Shown piece by piece: positions 12,050 through 24,235 of a stretch of DNA of 64,000 bases. The translations under genes were made by a program, and so were the position numbers. A model generated the notes under the pieces. The model was not told the origin of the DNA. It was given only the letters and a program-made list of their open reading frames with translations, and did no database searches. This DNA is from Liolophura sinensis. Lineage: Eukaryota > Mollusca > Polyplacophora > Chitonida > Chitonidae. Within the stretch, counting starts at the first letter, position 1. Every line of letters begins with the position of its first letter. The stretch spans positions 49,965,682 through 50,029,681 of the forward strand of contig NC_088300.1 of the NCBI RefSeq assembly GCF_032854445.1, in the 5' to 3' direction.

Positions 12050-13960
12050 GAACAGTGATTGGGCAGAGCTATGACGATATCAACATGACGTTAGCTTCCT
12101 GATGGTGATAGTTTTTGTCTTGACATTGTATACGTGTAACTGTACAGAAGTTAGGAATAACAAGAGTTTGAATTACACGCATGACGGGCTACATGGATCT
12201 GTTGACTAAGACTAAAGATACGTGTAGGGCTATTTTACCTGATAAATTACCCCTATTGTATACCATAGCCTTTCACACTTATATAATCTGAGCGTCGAAA
12301 CAGACAATCCCATATCAAACACTGAACAGTTTTCAATTGGAAAGGCGCAAGGAATGTTCTAGGTGAATGGTGAAGTCAGTGTTCAAATGATGTACCATGT
12401 CAAGTTGTAAATAATCAAAATAAGTCTCACAGCTGCAACTGTTCATATGTCCAACGTGGCGATCTGATTCAGTACGACGAATATAAAGCTCCTATCCCCG
12501 TGTGAAGCGGAACTAGACAGAGTGAAGCAGAGTGACAGAGATTCTACAAACCCCACAAACAGGTCTATTTCATAACCCGGGTATAAACATACATGAGTGT
12601 GATCTTTGGAGGGGATTTGCTCTGGTAGGGCTATAGCACCGGGTTCAAGACTGAGTCTGCGAGCTGGGCACATGAGATGTGGGTTCAAAACCGGACTTGG
12701 TTGGGAATTTGTAGATTCCATTGTTCTCACTGTTTGTGGGACTTTGGGGACAATGCAGGTCCACGACGGTTATATGAGCGTTTGCACAATCTAACGTTCA
12801 GTTAGACGACGCTGTTGAGGTAAATTCGTCAATATCTTACCATAAGTCGGTGGTTTGCTTCCGACACTCTTCTCCATCTATAAAACTGATCGCCATCGCA
12901 TGAGGAAAAATTCTTGAGAATGGTGTTAAACAACATAAGAATATAAATAATATAATAAAAAATCAGCAGTAATCAATCCATCAATCAATCAATCAGCCAA
13001 TCTAGAATGAGTGAGTAAAACAAATAAATCCATTAATTTTAAAATATTGAAAACTGAAGCATTTATTTCATGCCTTCACTCATTTTGCATCTCGCCACGA
13101 TATAGCTGAAATATCGCTAACGTGCATAGCCGTAAACTTCAATCACTCATTTGTGTTACTTTGTCAAAGCAGGCACCATAGTGGTAAGGGCGCAAGCGCA
13201 CGAATATCCCAGAATATAAAAAAACAGTGATGTGTGTGTTATTTTTGTGTGTATAAAGAACGTACACACCTTTTACATTATCTATATGCCATGTATTTAA
13301 ATTGCTCTCGGTCGATAATGTCATATATATGTAAGTGGCAGGCGAATCTGCGGAGATCTGCAATGTCTTTTTTGCTGAAGGTGTTTCCACGGTTCACCGA
13401 GTTATCTAAACAAAGGGAGAATGAGTCTAGAGCTTAGTTAATAGCTCATTTCACCGTGGACAATTACAGTTCGTGTACACAGTACTTGTCATACTAAAAT
13501 ATCTGACAGACATGTAAAATGACATGGTTTAATGCAACAATATGCTAGAAGCTAGGGTGAATGTGTGTGATGTCCAGAAGGCGAAATGACTGGCGCTTAA
13601 TGTTCAGTAGGCGAGCATTTATATATGTATGTAAGCAATCATACACACAATCGTATGCGGTAAACAGCTAAACTCGGTGTCACATTTATGGTACCCTTGG
13701 CATGCGGACACAGTGAAGCAGTACAGTAAATATGTCGCTGTGGAAATTGGTCCGACACACAAGGGCTCTTGCCAGTACCTCACGTTTGACCAGTGAGGTA
13801 GCAGATGTTGCCTTCCTTCTCGAGCGCGATCTCGTAGTAAGCTTAAATTGAATCATTGATACGAGATAAAACTTATGCATAACAAAACTTTGTTAACAAA
13901 TCAGGTTGTGATGTTTGTGACTGATACGGACGTGAAAGAATCTTGTTTGACAGTGAGTTG
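12050..13960. other. intergenic; weak tRNA-like sequence near 12610-12700
   Basis: No supported gene. Around 12630-12690 two B-box-like stretches (gggttcaagac and gggttcaaaacc) suggest an old tRNA-derived repeat of another family, but no complete element is visible. Confidence 0.4.
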
Positions 13961-13965
13961 GAAAG

Positions 13966-14083
13966 ACACGTGGTAGGGTCTGTCACTATGGTCGTGGGTT
14001 CCCTCCGGGCTCTGCCCGGTTTCCCTCCCACCATGATGATCGCCGCCGTCGTATAAGTGAAATATTCTTGGGTACGGCGTAAT
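13966..14083 (+). mobile_element. SINE, 3' half only
   Basis: The plus strand reads GGTCGTGGGTT through the GCCGTCGTATAAGTGAAATA part and stops at GTACGGCGTAA, without head or A-rich tail. Confidence 0.75.
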
Positions 14084-14089
14084 GGTGGT

Positions 14090-15655
14090 CTGGGTAGGGA
14101 GGATTCGAACCGTACATTTCCCAAACATCTCATGTTTTGGAGAGTCACATTCTGTAAAAATTCGGTCGGCGTTTCAGTGTACTGCGAATGCTCAAATGTT
14201 GTAACTTGACAATTTGCCACTCAGACTAGGGGGCGTTACAGGGAAATTTCAGTCATGCTTGACGATTGTACCTGAGCTCATATTTATTTTCCATTGTCTG
14301 CTTTCAAGACAGGTTGGATGGCAAATGCTGCACGATGGCCTCTTTGTTAAACCAACAAAGGGACATAAATAGCCAAAAGTGCCAGTACATATTTACCGAT
14401 GCCGAACTTGAAGTTTTGACCGTGTCGGTTTGTGGATGAACTTTCTCTTTTATGATGCAGGTTTATTTATAATGGTGGGTTAGTATTAATTTGATGACTT
14501 TTTCTGCGGTGTGATATTTATTTTGACTGAATATATCGATAAACATTTACACAGGTATGAGGAAACAAATCATTGGTTGCATGGATTAAAAGTGTCGCTT
14601 TGTCAAAATAATAATAGAAAATGTCAAACATTTACAAGGTGAAATCCTTTTTTTTTAGAGAAAAGTACACAAGAATGTTCAGATTGAAACTGGATCAGAA
14701 ACCCTTAAATGAATACTTCATGCTCTAACACTTTATTTTCGAATCTGTTCAAACCGGAGAGTGGCTGTGTGACCACAACAAACCAAAATGATAAACTGTA
14801 TTCGACCCAAGCTTTCAAACACAGCGACACATTTGAAAGATGTGAAGTTTACCTGATTTTACCTCATTACTCTGGTCGCTCCGCCTACAAAGTTCACAAA
14901 GCCAATTTACTCTGAATTCCATAGAGGATGCGCATAATTAATAATGCATGTGTTATATAGATGGTACAATTACATCGCTAGATGACAAGCACGAATGCGA
15001 AAACCAAACTGCTAATGTTTGCCATTTATTAACATGCCTAGATTAAAGATGCTTGTAGAACCCAAAATCTGTATTATTCAATGACATACAAAAGAAGCCC
15101 TTAGGACGTAACCTTGGATCCATTCAGTTTGACTCTCAGAAGAGGCAAACGGAATGACCCAGCCGAAACGTGATGAAGGCGACGTAGTTCCTAAAACAGT
15201 CAATCGTTTTTTTTTTTCGAGTGCACTGAATTTATTACTTCATGTATGGAGTTTGTCAACTCGCATCTTTAGCTTTCCTCTTCTAGTCCTACATATAAAG
15301 GAGTCAACACAGTTTGTTCAACTATTGCTGTCAGACATGAAGTCAAAATATTTTGTCACCTTTGTTAAGCTTCACGGGTACGAGGGTAGCAAGAAATTTT
15401 AGTTCATTCCAAGACAGACCAAACTCTGGTACATTTTAACTACCGGTTAAAGGTTAACACTAACAATACATTTCAAACTATTATATCTGTTTCGCAATAT
15501 TTTCCAATGCAATATTGGTTGGTTAATTTCCCAGCAGTAAAGTATGGTCGTTTATCCTACTGGAAACGTAAGTAAGAAAGACCAATACATCAACACAAGA
15601 AGAATATTTTTAGCTCCATCTGTTTAATAGGTATTTTCCGTGAAAGGTCCCAATT
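14090..15655. other. intergenic, nothing recognised
   Basis: Short open frames only, none with supporting splice sites or a recognisable domain. Confidence 0.45.
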
Positions 15656-15659
15656 CGGA

Positions 15660-15780
15660 CCATTCGGATGGCCGTGGGTTTTCTCCGTGAACTGCAAGCT
15701 TTCCTCTGACCATATGCTCGCCGCGGTCGTGTTAGTGAAATATTCTTAAGTATGACGTAAAACACCAATCAAATAAATCA
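15660..15780 (+). mobile_element. SINE, 3' half only, old
   Basis: Diverged match from GGCCGTGGGTTTTCTCC to CACCAATCAAATAAATC on the plus strand. The head is absent. Confidence 0.7.
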
Positions 15781-16102
15781 ATTCCATAGCCACAATGTTC
15801 ACAGTGTGATTCACAGGTCTTATCATGTTTGTGACATTCTGTTTGGGTGAACATAGCTACTTTAAACATCTTATTCAATGGAAAATGGATTAAATTATAT
15901 TCATTATACATGGTCTGTGGGAGTATTACAGCCAATTTGGTGCACTGTACTGGACTCCATTGCTCCATTTGCTTTCAATCAATCAATCAATCATTTCGAA
16001 TCTTTTAGATTCGTATTTCTATCAGGTATGTAAACGCTATAAGTCAAACCACAACCACAAACAGCAGACCTAACGACACTAGAACAACAAAGAAACTCAT
16101 TT

Positions 16103-16213
16103 TGGCGACAGTTCTTATTTATTGCCACTTCTGTACAAGAAAAAACGTTCCGAATCTATTCACTTATCATTAATACAAACCCGCTGCCCCTGATGCAGAT
16201 TGTATACCGAGTA
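16103..16213 (-). other. conserved 3' UTR block and poly(A) signal of gene B
   Basis: Minus-strand block containing CTGCATCAGGGGCAGCGGG and, downstream, GTGGCAATAAATAAGAAC. The AATAAA is at 16118-16123. The same block follows C, D, E, psi-F, G and H and is more conserved than their introns. Confidence 0.8.
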
Positions 16214-16318
16214 AGCAAATAAATTTTTGTTAGAAAAATAAAGAAAAACATGAAAAAAAAACATCCATCCGCTGTTCAAGTTCTTATGGAGAAGGTTAGA
16301 TCTGTTCCTGAGTCATCT

Positions 16319-18360
16319 TTACAAGGTCTTGTTCATAAGATCAACAAATTCTGCAAAACAAACAAACAGAAATAATTAATACATTAACTGTATATATTGA
16401 AAACTTTCTGAAAAAATAGCCAATCTGTTCCAGAATATAGGCCTAATTCATCACTTAAGAATATCTAGTTTTTTGGTTAATTCAGAAGACCATTTGTTAA
16501 TGATCCATCCTACAGATGATTTATGCAGAACTCAAGAATATTTCACTTCAATGAAGGCTGTCAGGTTGATGGATGGATGACGAAGGATGTGCCTGGAGAA
16601 AATCCCCAAACTTCGTGGGGCACCTGACATAGCTACTAAAAAAATGTGGATCATATAACCGTGACCAAGCCATTCGGCGCCAGTGATCTTTGTGGCGAAC
16701 AGGTTTTTTCTTAAATACTTATATTGTTACTTGATACAGTTTAAAAGACCTTCGCCAGGCTCCTGATCCTTCCCCAGGTATTGAGTCTTACAAGTTGTTT
16801 TACAAGCTGCAGCTGGACTACTATATATAGCATAAACATAGAGGCACATAAACCTACCGTTGTACTCAATCGTTCCATTGTTGTCAGCGTCAGCCACCTT
16901 GAAGAGGGCGGGAACGTCAACGTTGACACGCAGCTTCTCAAAGACGTAAGCGACGTCCTCCTGTGTGAGTTTTCCAGATCCAGTGCGATCATAGATACGG
17001 AAGGCCTCCCTGTACTCAGAATCCACGTTACGCAACTGCTGGAAAGTGCGTACGTAATCTATGAAAGCCTGGAAGTTGATTCCTCGAGCTGCACGGAGAA
17101 ATGAGAAAAGAAAAGTGTTAAGGCGTGATGCTGTTTTTATCCTAAGTGACCTTTCTCTTCTCACGTGAGGCTTGAACAAAGCTACGCTATTTTGCCTAGA
17201 CATTCTATGACATGAGACAAATGTACAAAGGCAAAAGAAAAAGGCATTAATGATGCACATGACTGCAGAAAACAACACATTTTGAATAATAGCCCTCACG
17301 TTCTGCGCAAAAATACTGTGGTGAGAGGAAGCCAAGCTGTACTGGCCATGCGTATGACTTGTATTATCACATGGATTGTGTGTAACCAATCGGAAAGTAC
17401 AAAGTACGAGTGAATAATTTCAGCTTTATTGCTGACAATTTTATCTTGTTTTATAATATTAACTACTTGCTCTTTGTAGACATATCACTCATTACCCAAA
17501 TTAACAGCAGTTCTATAACCTTTAGCAGTTCTTTTCACTACGGTAGAAAAAGTCTAAACATGATTTTGTGTACTCTGGCGTTATAAATTTGAGCTTACGG
17601 TTATATATACTTACGGTCAACGCTGACACTGTCAAGGATTCTCTGAATCTCGCCTTCGGTCGGATCCCGGCCTGCACGCTCCAGGATCGCCCTCAGTTCG
17701 TTTCTACCAACAACGCCACAGTTGGACACTCTGTTGAAGTAGGCAAGGAAGCCTGTAAAGGGAAAGAAAGCGAACTAGACAAATTCAGCTGACGCCATGA
17801 TGACGACAACTTTATGATAACAGACAGTGTGTATAGATGTCATATATTCCATATTAAAGTTGGTACGGTATCAGAAGGCTCAACTAACAATACATCGCTG
17901 TGGCTACCCCCCGTAAGCCAAAACTCAGGTCTTTCCTGATCGCGCATTTACTTGGCGAAAAGATTTTCAACTTACCTAAGTATTGTCCGGATGGGATTCC
18001 CAGAGGCTGAAAGGGTGAAAAAACATGCATTAGCCCTTTTCGATGCAGAAGAGGTAAATTTTCAGAAATTGAAGGCTCGATGTTAAAAACGCTAAGGTTC
18101 GCTGACTGCCAATACTCGCGCCATATTATATATAAAATCATCCAAATGTGAATTTGATCAGGCCGTTTTCTAAACAGTTTCAAAGTTTTTGAAGCTATTC
18201 CCCACGTATAAAGTGATTTGAGTTTTTTAGCCTGATGCTCATTCCAGCATTTGTGATGATGACTTGTGGGCTAAAAGCTCACAGGCAGTCAAAACCGCAT
18301 GAGCACGAAGAAAGGAATCTTTAAAATAATTTGACCACTTGTCTGAGAAATACTCACCAT
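16319..18360 (-). CDS. calmodulin-like EF-hand protein (gene B)
   Basis: Exons 18358-18360 (ATG|GTGAGT), 17976-18006, 17615-17752, 16858-17088 and 16319-16350 give 144 residues starting MPLGIPSGQYL and ending EFVDLMNKTL. EF-loop 1 (KVSNCGVVGRNE type, here with Arg) and loop 2 lack calcium ligands. Loop 3 is DRTGSGKLTQED, with Asp at position 12. Loop 4 is DADNNGTIEYNE, canonical, with its last Glu codon split by intron 4. The intron after the ATG and the 31-nt exon 2 match calmodulin genes. Probably a soluble calcium sensor or buffer. No signal peptide or membrane segment is visible. It is head-to-head with C. All splice sites and UTR signals are intact. Confidence 0.93.
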
Positions 18361-18369
18361 GTTGAATAC

Positions 18370-18610
18370 GGATGAAGGCCTTGGTCGACAGCTGGGAGGA
18401 TGGACAGAGAGCAAATGTGTCTGTGCCCGGCAACGCGTCTCCTCGGGTTTATATACCCCAGCCACGTGCAGGACAGGGCGGAGCCTGAGGACCTAGACCT
18501 GCCAAAGTCCGATTTTGAGGGCTGAAGAATAATATATTAATCGTGTGCATGTTCTGGATCACTGAACAACTAAGTAAATAATGTAGGTCAGTAGTGCTGC
18601 GGTCGAAATG
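18370..18610 (-). promoter_or_regulatory. promoter and conserved 5' UTR of gene B
   Basis: TATATAA on the minus strand at 18449-18455. Upstream lies GGCTCCGCCCTG (GC-box-like). Downstream is the shared leader with CACAGACACATTTGCTCTC and CCCAGCTGTCGACC. The palindrome seen in C, D and E is degenerate here (GTGATCCAGAACATG). Confidence 0.8.
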
Positions 18611-20331
18611 TGCATTGTACCGGAACCAGAAGAACCCGTTTTTTTTTGTATGGTTTTACCACAGTGAAACAGATAACCCATACGTCTATGAAACGGACAT
18701 GTTTTGTCAAATTATCAAAATATTCCGTCAGATTAAAACGACAGACTAGGGTTCTGCCATGTTTTCCTGATCAGATTTCAATAATAGATCTTCATCTTCA
18801 TAACCAATTTTCAATGCTGTAGATTAGAAATTAAAGTCTAAATGAATGGTATTGAGTGACTAGAGTTTAGAAGCAAATGTACTAAATTAATAAGATCTAT
18901 AGATATTTCGAAATATGGGGTATATACAAATGGGAGGTGTTATTGTTGCTGCTTTAACTTTATATCACATTCAGTAAATACTATATAGTATCATTTCATG
19001 GAATAAAAATACATGCAAGGCAGCCCAGGAATTCAAAGTACCTGATATTCGTACAGAATAAACTTAGTTCTAACTTTTTGCGTGAATCAAGACGAAAACG
19101 TATAGATGTACACTGGTGTAAATAATGAAACGATACTATCAACATTAACACATAGTTATATGTTGACTTCCATATTAACGCATGGATAGTTTCATGGGGA
19201 GTGTAGGTGTCACATTGTGCTGGTGTCTCCTGTACTGGTTGCATGAGTGTCTGTGTACACTCTACAGAACTATGTGACCATTGTCAAGTGGAACAATATT
19301 TGGACCAAGTTTTAGTTAGTGGTAATACATTAAGGCAGTTTCGTTGCAAGCTGCATCAGCGGGTAGTCCCACTTAGTGTTAAGCACCTTACAATGCACGG
19401 CTTGCTTGCTCCAGAAAAGAACAGGACCAGAATTCTCAAGACAGTTGCTGTGTCCTTTTAATTTTTTTGACAGAATAACCTGAAATAATATACAGAAATA
19501 ACGTAGATCGTTCATATGGTTGTGGTGTACATCAGTTCCATCAGGGGACTGGCACACTCCAATGTCTCAAACATCAACCAACCATACCATCTCCAATGCT
19601 GGTATTATGTGGATGAATTCAGCGAAACACGCTTAAGTTACACTTAGGTAAAGTCAGCATATGATTCATTTCATGATTCATGTCAAGCTGCTTCATAATT
19701 ATACTTTTCATGAAATATCTAGGCAAAAAATTAATATATCTCAAATGTAAGCGTAAATTTAAGCGTAAGAATATATTACAGAATTAAACTAAGTAACATA
19801 GAACTGTTTTCAGGAAAGGTTTTATTATTGAAGTATAGAATCAAAAGACGTTTGTGGGCTTAGGCATACGATTTTTTAAATACATTTTATGTTACTACAA
19901 AAAGCACACTAATGTCTTGCTAAAACCTGTTAAGGATATAGCAAATATGTGGCAGAAATAAAACTTTAAATCTGGGACATCCCTCAAGCCAAATGTGTAT
20001 TACAGAATTTCTTTATTTCTCCCGCAAAACACAGCACGCTTTCATCACCACCTTCACCCAACGGTTCCACTTCGATGATTAGGATCTCAAAACCTCTAAA
20101 CAGTGAATGAAAGTGGCATTTCTGTTTGACACTTGCTCCAAGGCAGAAAGGCACTAATGCTAACGAAACTTACGTGAAAGGGATAGCCATGGACAACAAA
20201 TGACTGAAAACGCGTCAGTAAAATTAAATTCTAAGAAAAAAGTCAATAAATATACATATTTAAGTCAAAGGACAAGTATATATTTCCAATCATCTTTAAT
20301 ATCCAAAGACACATTTATTCCTTCGGGTGTA

Positions 20332-21924
20332 GATTTATGGTTTAAGGTTTATTAATATTCAGATCCAACAGGCCAGGTCTGACACTTACAGGTCTGATAA
20401 CAGGGATACATTCAGAGTAACAGAAGCGTATAATACACATATGTAGAGCTAGGTAAATATAAAATACAATTTTTTATACAAAGATAGTGTAAACACAGGT
20501 AAACATATGATGAAATTCTTGGTACAGAAATGCTATAAGCCTACGCGTAAACATAGGTGAAGATATAAAACTATTCTTGCTGAAATTTCATAAAAAAAAA
20601 GAAATTGTAAATCGTTATCTTCAGAAGTCAAGATCATAAAATATGTTAATCACGGAAAGTCCGTTAAAAAAATAGAGTGAACTGACTTTCTAAAAGGTTG
20701 TTGTGAAGAAAAAATTTCTATGGAATTATTAGAACTCAGGTCATTATAGAAATTCATGGCTCGAGGGAAAAAAGAATGTTTTCGAGCGTTGATTCTAGTT
20801 GACGAAAGCTGGAAAGTTGCCATTTGTCGTAAGGGCCGGGCAGGAAAAATAAACTTGGCCTGCTCTACTAAGGCGAGTCTACTAAGTAAGATAGAGTGAA
20901 CACATTTGTGTAAGAACTTTAAATCGGCAACACTATCAGATAGTGTTGGCAGCTGAAAGTGTTTACACATAGCACTGTATTTTTCAGAGGAATAAAAGCG
21001 TCATTAGTTTTAAAACAAAGATATTTGATGAACTTTTTTTGAACGGACTCTACCTTGTCTGAGAGATATTTTTGGGTGGGGGATCTTATAATTGACTCAT
21101 ACTCCAAGTTGGAGAGAACTAAGGATTTGTATAGGGATATAGGTGACTTGGTTTTTGTAAAAGAAATGCACGATGGCTTGAGAAGACCAAGCATTTTATA
21201 ACCTTTTCTAACGGTATTGGTGACATGTAATCTAAATTTCAGATTACTGTTTAATGTTATCGCAATATCTTTCACAGTCTCAACTCTTTCAAGTGCATGT
21301 CCGCCTATGTTATCATTGGATATAATTTTGTTGGTCTTATTTGTGAATGATATGCCACAACACTTGTCCACGTTTAACTTAAGCTGTCAAGAGCAAGGCC
21401 ATCCTGTAAGAGCTCACATTCTTGCGCGGACGTACTTGTTTGTAAAGTTTATTGTCATCTGCATACAGTGACAATTTGGAGTGGACATGTCGTTTACTAC
21501 ATAAAAGAAGCTGCAGCGGACCAATCAAAGACCCTTGCGGTACCCCGGAAAGTACCAGCTTCCCATGAAGATTCTGCGCCCTGTAGGACAACTCGTTTCG
21601 AACGGCCTTCGAGGACAGGAGCGCAGCCATTTGAGCAGTGGGCCTTGAAAGCCATAATGCTTCAGTTTATGTATCATCATATCCTGAGAGACGCTGTCGA
21701 AAGAATAGATCTAGGTACACAATATCGGTCTGCAGTTTTGCGTCAAAAGCCTTAGTGATACCATTAACATAGCAGGCTAGGTTGGTAACTATGTCACGGT
21801 TACGAAAAAAATACATGTTGATTACAGCTATTTTTGTTTCGAGACATGTTGAAGTACCAGTGGTTTTTCTATACAGCCTTTTCAAAAATTTTATGGAGAG
21901 TGGTAACAATGATAAGAGGATCTA
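20332..21924 (-). mobile_element. 5'-truncated LINE (jockey/CR1-like), inside unit 1
   Basis: Minus-strand fragments of reverse transcriptase are visible: VYLDLF near 21700, SGVPQGSLIGPL then the catalytic YADD box in 21379-21630, and the C-terminal region with SLVLSNLEYESII and VESVQKKFIKYLC in 20919-21371, followed by a further tail piece to 20650. No endonuclease part is present, so it is 5'-truncated. The frames are interrupted several times, so it is dead. Units 2 and 3 read straight through the same point (gtgtaagagataaat), which gives sharp edges. Only about 2 bp of target duplication (TA) can be seen. Confidence 0.85.
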
Positions 21925-24000
21925 AGAGATAAATCTGACGGGAAACTAAGATATTTAAAATGATACAAAGTATGCTTAAGGCCACACAAGCTAGACCTTG
22001 ATTTTCAAGGTCTTCACAAATCTGTAGGTTTTTCATTACAGTAAAAAAATTTTAAATGAATGAGTTCTTATTTTCAACTGATTAGGAGAAAGCTACAAGC
22101 TGTCGCGATAACTGGAACACTGTCTTATTTTGAGGACTTCAGCTCACAACCTGAGGATGTCTTGGTGGGTTCCTAAGCATACCATGGTGCCGTGGTCATT
22201 AAATACACATTTCCAAGAAGTAAAAGAAAAGAGATTCTGTGGATAAATTTTTATCATTGACAGTGAATATATTTTGTTATCTAACATTTAAAAGCATATA
22301 GAGATACTCTGGGTTTAACGTGTACAATTTTTAAGCATGAATGGCTACTGTTTTAGGAATGGTAAGGCTGATGACCATATAAAGTTTAGGTAATTACCAA
22401 GTTTAGACGATAAGTAGTATTTTGATATTTTACTTTCAACCAAATCTATAACTTACACACGAGGTAATATCTTTGAATATCACACGAGCATCTTTGAATA
22501 GTACAAATGGAAGGGAAAACTTGTAGGTTTGGGACTCTTTTGGATGTATAGTTGACTGCAACTAAACAGTTTATGAGAACTGGAATTTCTCAATGCTGAA
22601 TTTCACTGTTATCTTTATGGCCTTACTGTACGTTTCTTTTAGCATGTCTGAAAGTTTGCTCTTTGAACTGCCTTTTGAACTGCCATTTGAATATTGGAGG
22701 GCCGTAGTCTTCATACATAAAGCCTTTTTGTTTGTCTCGGGCCAGGTGTCAGGCAGGTTAATAGCACTGACGTAACGAACAGCATGCATCGTGGAGACTC
22801 GGTTACCTATTGCTATTCTGGCTATTCAGGAATCTTGAATGGCTTTATATGGTCACAATCCTTAGATTGGAACGCCTGGACAATGGTACACACTGAAGCA
22901 TGCCGAACTTTACCTCGGGAAAATGACACTACCTTATTCACCTTTGCAATGCACGGAGAACAGGTCCATGTTCGAAGCTGGGACTGCCATCTCTCGTCCC
23001 CACCCACAATATGTTTTAATTGGAAATCAATTTTATTTCTCCAGATAAAAATGTTGGCCATACACGTCTTTATTAACTGTATATAATCATGATGCCTGTA
23101 CAGTTCGACATACTGAAACTCATTCCTGAAAACAAATGGTAGCAGTTAGTTTAACTTCTGCAATTTTCCTTTGTATTATTCGTGCCCATGACTTACTTTT
23201 AAGTTTGCTAAATATTTATGCCTTTGGTGGCTGTTTCATTATTATATATGTGAGCAAGGTGTTGTTAAACCGCTGTATAAATAAATCATGTGCAAACTTT
23301 TACCAAAGCATGACTGCTACTACACCATGACTCTAGTCATGTTATGTACTACTACTTTTTAAATATTGCATAAACAGTTAGAACGAAACCTAACTGAGAT
23401 AAATTAACAACAGGTAGGATTTCTACTCATACTTGTGTACTTGTGAATTACCACACTGTCGTCGCTGCTGTAGTTTTACTTTCCATTCCGTAGTCTATAG
23501 AATATATCAAGTACATGTATACATGGTTAAATTGTGTTATATGTATACCATTAAATAATTTCATTCAAAGTTGAATATTTATAATGTTCAAATTAGAAAT
23601 CCAACTTCAAGCGAATATAATCTTTGAAATGTAAAGAGTTAAATAGATATAGAATGACAGAAGGCCATTGAAAGTATTTTGACATGTCGTCAAAACCAGC
23701 TGAACACGGAAGGAGGGTGCAGCCTAGTTTTGTGTTTTCATGTGCTAACATACAAAACTGGTCCTCTGGTTTCAGTACAATGCTTAGTTCAACAATAAAG
23801 AAGTACTGAAGTATACCGGAAATCAACTGGTAATTGTGCATGAGATAAATTCGGCAATCTGCAGATAATCAGATGTAATCAACCTGGACTTCCATTGTCC
23901 CGCTATAACATGTGTAAACTATTTACCGAAAAACGCCATGGCAGTTTATACGCAAGAAAGGTTCCTCATTGTGCAGTAGATGAAAGAGGAAAAACCTTTG
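21925..24000. other. noncoding upstream DNA of gene C
   Basis: Shared with units 2 and 3. It contains short open frames (22784-23086 plus, 23593-23841 minus) also seen in the sister units, but their changes do not favour synonymous sites, so I do not call genes here. Confidence 0.55.
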
Positions 24001-24017
24001 TGCTGGTTTACATTGTT

Positions 24018-24235
24018 CACTTAGTTGTTCAGTGTTCCGGAACAGGAGAATCTTAAGAGGTCTGGATTATTATTCTGACCTCACAAAACCGGATTTTGGC
24101 ATGTCTCGTTCTTAAGCCCCTCCCTGTCCCGTGGGTTGTGTATATAAGGCTAAGGAATCGAATTGCCGGACACAGACACATTTGCTCTCTGTCCATCCTC
24201 CCAGCTGTCGACCAAGGCCTTCATCCTCATTCACC
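24018..24235 (+). promoter_or_regulatory. promoter and conserved 5' UTR of gene C
   Basis: In order: TTCACTTAGTTGTTCAG, the perfect palindrome TGTTCCGGAACA at 24033-24044, TTATTATTCTGACC, CCGGATTTTGGC, a C-rich stretch, TATATAA near 24141-24147, and a leader with CACAGACACATTTGCTCTC and CCCAGCTGTCGACC before the ATG. The start site should fall near 24172. Confidence 0.85.

Noticed and set aside
12606-12794. Overlapping open frames on both strands
   Set aside because: Coincides with old tRNA-like repeat sequence. No coding evidence.
14640-14920. Open frame 14709-14915 in intergenic DNA
   Set aside because: Short, with no recognisable motif or signals. Expected by chance at this length.
19207-19461. 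Open frame with a matching piece at 29612 (KHLTMHGLLAPEKNR)
   Set aside because: Lies in shared upstream DNA. Unit 3 has this part deleted, and nothing suggests transcription.
22784-23086. Open frame of 100 codons repeated at 31427 (118 codons) and 39442 (84 codons)
   Set aside because: Conserved only because the units are recent copies. Between units 1 and 2 I count more residue-changing than silent differences, and unit 3 is cut short. No splice or promoter support.
23593-23841. Minus-strand open frame with copies at 32098 and 40206
   Set aside because: Same reasoning. In unit 3 it is scrambled by a local duplication, and no promoter or domain is visible.
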